From Alphaproteobacteria bacterium UBA1303 (GTDB taxonomy: Bacteria > Pseudomonadota > Alphaproteobacteria > Micropepsales > Micropepsaceae), in the NCBI GenBank assembly GCA_002307315.1, contig DBTZ01000028.1:1-12589 (forward strand): 12,589 nt of DNA, read 5' to 3'. Positions within the stretch are counted from its first letter, which is position 1, and the number at the start of each line of letters is the position of its first letter. The position numbers were made by a program, and so were the translations under genes. This document shows, piece after piece, positions 7,102-12,589 of the stretch. Under the pieces are notes generated by a model. That model saw nothing but the letters and a program-made list of their open reading frames with translations, was not told where the DNA came from and made no database searches.

Positions 7102-7779
7102 ATGGTACGGTTCGAAAATGTCGGAATGCGCTACGGTTCCGGGCCGGAGGTTCTTCGCGACGTTAACTTCGTGTTGGAGCCCGGCTCGTTTACCTTCTTA
7201 ACCGGGCTATCCGGCGCCGGGAAAACCACGCTTCTGAAGCTGATCTACCTGGCCGAACCGCCTTCGCGCGGGCTGATTACGCTGTTCGAATACGATCTGG
7301 CCGTGGCCAAACGAAGCGATTTTCCCGCCTTGCGCCGGCGTATCGGCGTGGTTTTCCAGGATTTCCGCCTGCTGGATCATCTGTCGGTGTTCGACAATGT
7401 TGCGCTGCCGCTGAAAATTGCCGGCTCGAGGACCGCCGATTTCACCGAGGATGTGCGGGAACTCTTGGGCTGGGTCGGGCTCGGCGACCGTTTGCAAGCC
7501 AAGCCGCCGACGCTGTCGGGCGGCGAGCAGCAGCGCGTTGCCATCGCCCGGGCCGTCGTCGCCCGCCCCGATCTTCTGATCGCCGACGAACCGACCGGCA
7601 ACGTCGATCCCGAAATCGGAACCCGCATCTTGAGATTGTTCAACGAACTAAACCGGTTCGGAACCACGGTGTTGATCGCCACCCATGATCGCGCCTTGGT
7701 GGAAAGCACCGAAGCGGACGAAATGCGGTTGGTCGAGGGCCGGCTGGTGCAGTTGCGGAAGGGGCGGAGGCCGGCATGA
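7102..7779 (+). CDS. ftsE: Cell division ABC transporter ATP-binding protein FtsE
   Basis: This 225-residue ABC ATPase partners with FtsX at the septum, where the complex transmits ATP hydrolysis to periplasmic peptidoglycan-hydrolase activation. Visible features are Walker A GLSGAGKTT (35-43), a Q-loop in the FtsE-typical VVFQDFRLL (83-91, Gln86), signature LSGGEQQR (138-145), Walker B LLIADEPTGNVD (158-169) and the switch His195 in ATHDR. The ATG at 7102 (MVRFENVGMRYG) is chosen because FtsE proteins begin at this point. An in-frame TTG at 7060 would add 14 residues that do not look like the family, and a stop at 7039 limits any longer form. There is no ribosome-binding site before 7102. 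The stop overlaps ftsX as ATGA. Confidence 0.96.
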   Translation: MVRFENVGMRYGSGPEVLRDVNFVLEPGSFTFLTGLSGAGKTTLLKLIYLAEPPSRGLITLFEYDLAVAKRSDFPALRRRIGVVFQDFRLLDHLSVFDNVALPLKIAGSRTADFTEDVRELLGWVGLGDRLQAKPPTLSGGEQQRVAIARAVVARPDLLIADEPTGNVDPEIGTRILRLFNELNRFGTTVLIATHDRALVESTEADEMRLVEGRLVQLRKGRRPA

Positions 7780-8666
7780 TCGACAATCACCCGATCATGC
7801 CGCCGGCAGAAGGCACCAAACCGCTCGATTTGATGATTGCGGTGATGGCCCTGTTGGCCGGTTTGGCGCTGGGCGCCTCGCTCATCGCCGACCGGGTGGC
7901 GACGAACTGGCAAAGCGGTCTTTCCGGCAAGCTGACGGTACAAATTCTCCCTCCCGCGCAAGGGACCGCCGACGACGGGCTGAAACTGGAAACCGAAGCG
8001 GCACTTAAGGTGCTGCGTGCCACCCCCGGCATCGCCCGCGCCAGGGCCTTGTCGATGCGCGAACAGGCGAGCTTGGTCAGTCCCTGGCTCGGCCAGGACG
8101 ACATCGCTGCCGAGCTTCCCTTGCCGCAACTGATCGACGCCGATGTCGTGCCGGGGAAAAGCGTCGATACCGCCGAATTGAAAAGGCGGCTCAAAGCCGT
8201 CGTGCCCGACGCGCTCCTCGACGACCACGCCGGCTGGATGGAGCGTTTGCGCGACGTGACCGGCGGCGTCATTTGGTCGGCCTACGGCATCCTCCTCTTG
8301 ATCGCGGTCGCCACCGCGGCGGCGGTTTCTTTCGCCACCAAGGCACGATTGGATGCCCATCGCGACATGGTGGAACTCCTGCATTTGATGGGGGCGCAGT
8401 CCGCCTTTATCGCCCGGATCTTCGAATGGCAATATGCCCGTGCCGCGGCCCTGGCGGCGGCGGCCGGAACGCTGGCGGCGGCGCTCTTTTTTATCGCCAT
8501 CGGCGGCATGGATTCGGTCGGAATCGAAGCGGTGCCGTTTCTGCCGCCGCTCGGCCTATCTCCCGTCGATTTTATGTTTTTTCCGGCAATTCCGCTTTCG
8601 GCCGGGCTGATCGGGCTGGTAACGGCACGGCTGTCGGTTTGGTCAGCCGTGTCGAAAATATATTGA
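7776..8666 (+). CDS. ftsX: Cell division protein FtsX (permease-like)
   Basis: This 296-residue inner-membrane partner of FtsE shows the FtsX four-helix plan. Helix 1 is at about 18-40. A periplasmic loop of about 120 residues (41-160) follows, the region known to contact hydrolase regulators such as EnvC or peptidoglycan hydrolases. Then come helix 2 (165-188), a cytoplasmic stretch with MVELLHLMGAQSAFI (about 198-212) typical of FtsX, helix 3 (219-243), a short second periplasmic loop with Pro/Phe, and helix 4 (265-290). The protein starts at the ATGA overlap with ftsE, giving strong coupling and matched stoichiometry. The periplasmic loop sequence is divergent, as usual in this family, so the hydrolase partner cannot be named here. 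Confidence 0.93.
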   Translation: MIDNHPIMPPAEGTKPLDLMIAVMALLAGLALGASLIADRVATNWQSGLSGKLTVQILPPAQGTADDGLKLETEAALKVLRATPGIARARALSMREQASLVSPWLGQDDIAAELPLPQLIDADVVPGKSVDTAELKRRLKAVVPDALLDDHAGWMERLRDVTGGVIWSAYGILLLIAVATAAAVSFATKARLDAHRDMVELLHLMGAQSAFIARIFEWQYARAAALAAAAGTLAAALFFIAIGGMDSVGIEAVPFLPPLGLSPVDFMFFPAIPLSAGLIGLVTARLSVWSAVSKIY

Positions 8667-8682
8667 TTTCAACTGGTTGCCT

Positions 8683-8696
8683 GATAGACCACTATC
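8683..8696. repeat. Small inverted repeat between ftsX and the DUF218 gene
   Basis: GATAG and CTATC are separated by four bases. As RNA this would be a weak five-pair hairpin without a following T-run, so it is a poor terminator. As DNA it could be a small operator just upstream of the candidate promoter at 8715-8742. Confidence 0.25.
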
Positions 8697-8714
8697 TTGC
8701 GCCGTCATGGTAAG

Positions 8715-8742
8715 ATGACAACGCCCAAATCCGTACTAAAAT
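8715..8742 (+). promoter_or_regulatory. Candidate promoter for the DUF218 and acyltransferase genes, leaderless-type spacing
   Basis: ATGACA (8715-8720) and TAAAAT (8737-8742) are separated by 16 bases, each one base off the sigma70 consensus hexamers. The predicted start at about 8749-8752 falls on or just before the ATG at 8752. There is no room for a ribosome-binding site, and an in-frame stop (8737-8739) excludes an upstream start. Confidence 0.45.
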
Positions 8743-8751
8743 ACACCGGCG

Positions 8752-9390
8752 ATGATTCAGAAACGGGAAGCCACGGCATTTTGGAAGCGGGCGACGGCTG
8801 TAACCGTCGGCCTTTACGTCGTCGGATTCGCCTTGTTCGCAACCGGCTTGCCGCGGGCACCGAACGATTTCGGCCAAGTGCAGGGCGTTGTCGCCTTGAC
8901 CGGCGGAGAAATGCGCATCGACGCCGCCTATGCTCTGTTTGAAAAAGGCATCGGCAAAAGACTGCTGATCTCCGGCGTCCACCCCAGCACCACAAAGGCC
9001 GAATTGAAGAAGCTGGTCCGCGGCGGCGATCGTTTCGAGTGCTGCGTCGATCTTGGCTATGCCGCCGAGAACACCCACGAAAACGCCCGCGAGGCCGCCG
9101 CCTGGGCGCGTTTCTATCGTTTCGACACGCTTCTGATCGTCACCGCGCGCTACCATATGCCCCGCAGCCTTACGGAATTTCGCGAAGCCATGCCGGGCGT
9201 CCGCATCGTTCCCTACCCCATCGACCCGGAGAGCCTGCCCAAAGGGTGGTGGCGCGATTTCCGTGCGTTGCGGGTTTTGCACGGCGAATACGTCAAGTAT
9301 CTGGCGACGGCGCTCTTGAGCGTTTTGGGACTGGAACAAAAACGCTCCGATCGCGAAGCATTACGCGGCAGGGCACCGGCACCGGCATGA
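8752..9390 (+). CDS. DUF218 (YdcF/SanA-like) membrane-anchored protein
   Basis: The 212-residue product has an N-terminal anchor helix at about 14-32 after a basic start, then a DUF218 domain. Visible blocks are GVVALTGGEMRIDAA (45-59), a GIGKRLLISGVHP strand-loop, DLGYAAENTHENA with the conserved acidic and Asn residues, and LLIVTARYHMPRS near the second conserved site. E. coli relatives include YdcF, SanA and ElyC, the latter two linked to envelope or peptidoglycan/ECA integrity; no catalytic reaction is established. The domain is probably periplasmic. The ATG at 8752 is essentially forced: an in-frame TAA lies at 8737 and the next Met is past the anchor. It follows ftsX by 85 bases and overlaps the acyltransferase start as ATGA (9387-9390). 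Membership is clear; the specific role is unknown. Confidence 0.87.
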   Translation: MIQKREATAFWKRATAVTVGLYVVGFALFATGLPRAPNDFGQVQGVVALTGGEMRIDAAYALFEKGIGKRLLISGVHPSTTKAELKKLVRGGDRFECCVDLGYAAENTHENAREAAAWARFYRFDTLLIVTARYHMPRSLTEFREAMPGVRIVPYPIDPESLPKGWWRDFRALRVLHGEYVKYLATALLSVLGLEQKRSDREALRGRAPAPA

Positions 9391-10151
9391 AAAAGTCCAC
9401 CCGTATCCGGCTGCGCTCGGGCCTGTATTTCGCTTGGTTTCTCGTCATTTCGGTGGCGATGCATATCGTTGCCTTGCCCACCCTTCTGATGCCGCGCAAG
9501 GCCATCGTGTGGATGGCGCAAAGCTGGAGTGCCGCCCTGATCTGGGGACTGAAAGTCTTCGTCGGCCTCAGGTTCGAGATCCGCGGCGCCATGCCGGAAA
9601 ACGGCGTGCTGGTCGCCTCCAAGCACATGAGCATGTGGGACACGCTGGCGCTCTACATGCTGCTCAACGATCCCATCGTCGTGATCAAGCGCGAGTTGAA
9701 ATCGATTCCGTTTTACGGCTGGTTTGCCGCCAAGGCCGACATGATCTTCGTCGACCGTAAGGGGCACGCCGGGGCTCTGCGCAAGATGACCGCTCACGCC
9801 GCCAAGGCCATGGCCCAGGGCCGCAGTTTGATCATCTTCCCCGAAGGAACCCGCAAAAAACCGGACGATCCGCCGGATTACAAATCCGGCATCGCCGGTC
9901 TGTACACGCGGCTCGGCTGCCCTTGCGTCCCGGTTGCGCTGAATTCGGGCCTGTTTTGGACCGGGCGCGGCGGTTATATAAAAAAACCCGGAAAAATAGT
10001 GCTGGAATTTCTTCCCCCGATTCCGGCAGGGCTGCCACGACCGGAATTCATGCAGACCCTGGAGGGGCGAATCGAGGAGGCCACGCGTCGTCTGGTCGGC
10101 GAGGGGCGTGCGATTCTGGCAAGCCGAGACGAACCGGCAAAAACCGAATAA
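9387..10151 (+). CDS. plsC: 1-acyl-sn-glycerol-3-phosphate acyltransferase (PlsC-like)
   Basis: This 254-residue membrane-associated acyltransferase of the PlsC/LPLAT family likely converts lysophosphatidate to phosphatidate in phospholipid synthesis. Visible motifs are KHMSMWD with the HX4D pair His80/Asp85 (motif I), KREL (101-104, motif II), FPEGTR (151-156, motif III) and VPVALNSG (181-188, motif IV). One or two hydrophobic segments precede the domain (about 12-35 and 45-60). The ATG at 9387 overlaps the stop of the DUF218 gene, indicating coupled translation. Family members vary in acyl acceptor (lysophosphatidate, ornithine lipid or lipid A precursors), so the substrate is inferred. The ftsEX-DUF218 context suggests a housekeeping envelope role. 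Confidence 0.92.
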   Translation: MKKSTRIRLRSGLYFAWFLVISVAMHIVALPTLLMPRKAIVWMAQSWSAALIWGLKVFVGLRFEIRGAMPENGVLVASKHMSMWDTLALYMLLNDPIVVIKRELKSIPFYGWFAAKADMIFVDRKGHAGALRKMTAHAAKAMAQGRSLIIFPEGTRKKPDDPPDYKSGIAGLYTRLGCPCVPVALNSGLFWTGRGGYIKKPGKIVLEFLPPIPAGLPRPEFMQTLEGRIEEATRRLVGEGRAILASRDEPAKTE

Positions 10152-10193
10152 TCTTAATATTGCCCCAAGATGGGAACCGGTCGTCAACCAACC

Positions 10194-10197
10194 GGAA
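10194..10197 (+). promoter_or_regulatory. Possible ribosome-binding site of nrdJ deciding for the GTG start
   Basis: GGAA lies 8 bases before GTG at 10206 but 14 bases before the ATG at 10212. This favours the GTG start, which adds two residues (Met-Arg). The match is short, so ATG 10212 remains possible. Confidence 0.35.
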
Positions 10198-10205
10198 CGT
10201 AAAGT

Positions 10206-12476
10206 GTGCGCATGACCGACATCGCCAGCCAAATCTGGGACATGAAATATCGGCTGAAGGCGCCGGATGGCACCCCCATAGACGCCACCGTAGCCGACAG
10301 TTGGGCTCGGGTGGCGGTGGCGGCGGCTTCGGTCGAGCCCTCGGAAACGCGCCTTCAGCATATCCAGGCTTTCGCCGGCGCACTGTCCGGCTACCGTTTT
10401 CTGCCGGCCGGGCGGATTCTCGCCGGTGCCGGAAGCGGGCGGAAGGTAACGCTGTTCAACTGCTTCGTGATGGGCACCATCGAGGATTCGATGGCCGGTA
10501 TCTTCTCGGCGATCAAAGAAGCGGCGCTGACCCTGAAACAAGGTGGGGGGATCGGTTACGATTTTTCGCCGATCCGGCCCAAGGGGGCCCCGGTGGCCGG
10601 TGTCGGTGCCGACGCTTCGGGGCCGGTGTCGTTTATGGACGTGTGGGATGCGATGTGCCGCACGATCCTGAGCGCCGGCAACCGCCGCGGTGCGATGATG
10701 GCGACGCTTGCTTGCGACCACCCGGACATCGAGGACTTCATCGCCGCCAAAAGGCAACCCGGCAGGCTGACGATGTTCAACCTGTCGGTCTTGGTCACCG
10801 ACGCGTTTCTTCAAGCGATCCGTACCGACGCCGATTGGAACCTGAGCTTCGCCGGAACGATTTACAAAACCGTCAAGGCCCGCGCGTTGTGGGACATGAT
10901 CATGCGCTCGGCCTATGAATATGCCGAGCCGGGCGTCATCTTTATCGACCGCATCAATCAGGCCAACAATCTCGGCTATTGCGAAACCATCCGCGCCACC
11001 AACCCGTGCGGCGAGCAGCCTTTGCCGTCCTATGGCGCCTGTCTATTGGGATCGATCAACCTCGCCCGGCTGGTGAAAAATCCGTTCGAAGAGAATGCTA
11101 CGCTGGATTTGCGCGTCCTGGCCGAATTGACCGCCACCGCGGTACGCCTGCTCGACAACGTCATCGAAATTTCGCGTTTTCCGCTTGCCGAACAAGCCGT
11201 TGAGGCCAAGGCAAAACGGCGGATCGGCCTCGGCATTACCGGCCTCGCCGATGCATTGATTTTCTGCAATTTGCGCTACGGCTCGCCGGCAAGTCTCAAG
11301 CTGATCAAATATTGGATGCGCACGCTGACGCATTCCGCCTATGTCGCTTCGGCGGAACTGGCCAAGGAAAAGGGAGCGTATCCGCTGTTCGATGCCGGGG
11401 AATACCTCAAGCGGCCGTTCGTCGTCGGGCTTCCGGCGCGGATCCGCGACGAGATCGCCGGCCATGGCATCCGCAACGGCCTTTTGACCTCAATCGCCCC
11501 CACCGGCACGATCTCGCTGTTCGCCGGCAACGTGTCGAGCGGCATCGAGCCGGTGTTCGCCTCAAGCTATACCCGCAAGGTACTGCAACCCGACGGTTCC
11601 AGGCAGGAGGAAAATGTCGAAGACTACGCGCTGAAAGTCTTTCGCGATAAATTCGGCCCCGATGCCGCGTTGCCGGAAAGCTTCGTCACCGCGCAGGATT
11701 TGCACCCCGAGGACCATCTCAAGGTCCAGGCGGCGGTACAGAAATATATCGATAGTTCGATCTCCAAGACCATCAATCTGCAGGCCGAAACCGATTTCGA
11801 CGCCTTCAAGGACGTATACGAACGCGCCTATGCGTTGGGCTGCAAGGGCTGCACGGCCTATCGGCCCAACGAAATCACCGGCGCGGTACTAAGCGTCGAA
11901 GCCGCCGAACCGGCTCAAACGGAATCGCCGCCGAACGAAACGGCAGGCGGCATGGCGCCCGGCGGCGCGATCTACGACCGGCCGGATATTTTACGTGGAA
12001 AAACCTACAAGATCAAATGGTTGGACGCCGACCATGCCTTTTACATCACCATCAACGATTTCGAAAAGAACGGCAAATGGCTTCCCTTCGAGGTGTTCAT
12101 CAATTCGAAGAACATGGAAGCCTATGCCTGGACGCTGGCGCTGACCCGGATGATTTCGGCGGTATTCCGCAGAGGCGGCGACGTTTCGTTTGTCTGTGAG
12201 GAACTAAAAGCGGTGTTCGATCCGCGCGGCGGCCAGTGGGTGGCGGGCCATTACGTGCCTTCGCTGCTGGCGGCGATCGGCGACGTGATCGAGCAACATC
12301 TGATCGAAATCGGTTTCATGCCGCCGAAAGACGGCAAGCCCGGCCTCGACGCGGCCAAGGAAGCGGCAGCGGCGGGTGCCCCGGCCAAACATTGTCCGCG
12401 TTGCGCCGCGCCCAGCTTCGTGAAGCTGGAAGGGTGCGAGACCTGCCTGTCTTGCGGTTATTCCAAGTGCGGCTGA
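10206..12476 (+). CDS. nrdJ: Class II (adenosylcobalamin-dependent) ribonucleoside-diphosphate reductase
   Basis: This 756-residue enzyme reduces ribonucleotides to deoxyribonucleotides using an AdoCbl-derived thiyl radical, with or without oxygen and without a separate radical-generating subunit. Residues (counted from GTG) include Cys86 in LFNCFVMG, the NPCGEQPL motif (266-273) with Asn266, thiyl Cys268 and Glu270, the disulfide partner Cys279, LDNVIEISRFP, and APTGTISLFAGNVSSGIEP (about 431-449) for phosphate binding. A TSCPD-like domain follows at about 600-705. The C-terminus is a CPRC...CETCLSC ribbon ending CGYSKCG, whose cysteines presumably relay reducing power from thioredoxin. No ATP-cone is seen at the N-terminus, so the dATP activity switch is probably absent. 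It is shorter than the roughly 1200-residue NrdJ of many alphaproteobacteria and resembles the compact form. It appears to be transcribed alone. Confidence 0.96.
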   Translation: MRMTDIASQIWDMKYRLKAPDGTPIDATVADSWARVAVAAASVEPSETRLQHIQAFAGALSGYRFLPAGRILAGAGSGRKVTLFNCFVMGTIEDSMAGIFSAIKEAALTLKQGGGIGYDFSPIRPKGAPVAGVGADASGPVSFMDVWDAMCRTILSAGNRRGAMMATLACDHPDIEDFIAAKRQPGRLTMFNLSVLVTDAFLQAIRTDADWNLSFAGTIYKTVKARALWDMIMRSAYEYAEPGVIFIDRINQANNLGYCETIRATNPCGEQPLPSYGACLLGSINLARLVKNPFEENATLDLRVLAELTATAVRLLDNVIEISRFPLAEQAVEAKAKRRIGLGITGLADALIFCNLRYGSPASLKLIKYWMRTLTHSAYVASAELAKEKGAYPLFDAGEYLKRPFVVGLPARIRDEIAGHGIRNGLLTSIAPTGTISLFAGNVSSGIEPVFASSYTRKVLQPDGSRQEENVEDYALKVFRDKFGPDAALPESFVTAQDLHPEDHLKVQAAVQKYIDSSISKTINLQAETDFDAFKDVYERAYALGCKGCTAYRPNEITGAVLSVEAAEPAQTESPPNETAGGMAPGGAIYDRPDILRGKTYKIKWLDADHAFYITINDFEKNGKWLPFEVFINSKNMEAYAWTLALTRMISAVFRRGGDVSFVCEELKAVFDPRGGQWVAGHYVPSLLAAIGDVIEQHLIEIGFMPPKDGKPGLDAAKEAAAAGAPAKHCPRCAAPSFVKLEGCETCLSCGYSKCG

Positions 12477-12589
12477 ACGAAAAAGCGGCAGATCTTTTCC
12501 GTGAAGCGCTCTAAAGCGACGGACGTTCAAACGCGATCAGTCCGTCATTCTATCTCTTTAATTGGTCCCCCGTGAAGAATGCAGATTTC
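12477..12589. other. Intergenic tail, no gene recognised
   Basis: These last 113 bases after nrdJ are less GC-rich towards the end. Apart from the hairpin at 12518-12546 I see no convincing start, RNA gene or repeat. A 24-codon GTG frame beginning at 12501 has no supporting features. Confidence 0.5.
12518..12546 (+). terminator. Weak intrinsic terminator candidate after nrdJ
   Basis: GACGGAC (12518-12524) pairs perfectly with GTCCGTC (12540-12546) around a 15-base loop. The following bases, ATTCTATCTCTTT, are T-rich but not a clean T-run. Position about 40 bases past the nrdJ stop is right for a terminator; loop size and tail make it weak. Confidence 0.35.

Noticed and set aside
7102..7104. 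Longer FtsE beginning at TTG 7060
   Set aside because: The extra 14 residues do not resemble FtsE N-termini, TTG 7060 has no Shine-Dalgarno sequence, and the region contains a plausible promoter.
7377..8432. 351-codon minus-strand frame across ftsE and ftsX
   Set aside because: It lies opposite two secure genes and its translation shows no recognisable domain.
8715..8942. Possible small gene starting at ATG 8715 before the DUF218 gene
   Set aside because: It would run out of frame into the DUF218 gene with Arg-rich translation and no ribosome-binding site; the bases are better explained as a promoter.
10152..10205. Cobalamin riboswitch or NrdR boxes ahead of the B12-dependent nrdJ
   Set aside because: The gap is only 54 bases, too short for a cobalamin riboswitch, and I see no B12-box or NrdR-box-like sequence. 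A short CCGGT/ACCGG inverted repeat (about 10177-10195) is too weak to call.
9213..10814. 533-codon open frame on the minus strand spanning the DUF218 end, plsC and the start of nrdJ
   Set aside because: It is antisense to three genes with clear family motifs, and its translation is low-information and Arg/Gly/His-rich, as typical for high-GC shadow frames.
12501..12575. 24-codon GTG frame after nrdJ
   Set aside because: It has no ribosome-binding site and no recognisable sequence, and it contains the hairpin.

Overview
The window is GC-rich, densely coding bacterial DNA and most likely comes from an alphaproteobacterium of the Rhodospirillales type. The lineage call is an inference from content and order. 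A large TIGR02302/DUF4175 protein, a family known from alphaproteobacteria, sits directly after argH-lptM-lysA. An FtsEX-DUF218-PlsC group is divergent from an MJ0042 zinc-ribbon/DUF3426 gene. I see no transposase, integrase, CRISPR array, tRNA, rRNA or prophage gene, so this reads as chromosomal core sequence.

Region 1 (1-5507, all +) is one tightly packed run: the 3' end of a 3-hydroxybutyryl-CoA dehydrogenase gene, argH (last step of arginine synthesis), a 59-residue LptM/YifL-type lipoprotein, lysA (last step of lysine synthesis, from meso-diaminopimelate), and the 775-residue TIGR02302 membrane protein of unknown function. argH, lptM and lysA are joined by ATGA stop/start overlaps. lysA and the TIGR02302 gene overlap by 53 bases, so translational coupling is likely.

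Region 2 (5554-6936, all -) holds an MJ0042 zinc-ribbon/DUF3426 single-pass membrane protein followed 9 bases later by a hypoxanthine phosphoribosyltransferase-family gene. The PRPP loop of the latter departs from the usual acidic pair. It converges on region 1 across 46 bases with no convincing hairpin terminator.

Region 3 (6937-10151) starts with a 165-base divergent intergenic region containing candidate promoters and a 15-bp palindrome. Then come ftsE and ftsX (ABC-type regulator of septal peptidoglycan hydrolysis), a DUF218/YdcF-type anchored protein and a PlsC-type acyltransferase, giving a small envelope and division gene set. Candidate promoters before ftsE and the DUF218 gene place the transcription start almost on the start codon, suggesting leaderless mRNAs.

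Region 4 (10206-12476) is a compact class II, adenosylcobalamin-dependent ribonucleotide reductase with all core active-site residues visible. A weak hairpin follows it, and the last 113 bases hold no recognisable gene.

I found no clear new multi-gene system. The points most worth a second look are the atypical PRPP loop of the phosphoribosyltransferase, the possible leaderless starts, the divergent palindrome, and the uncharacterised TIGR02302 and DUF218 proteins in envelope-related contexts.
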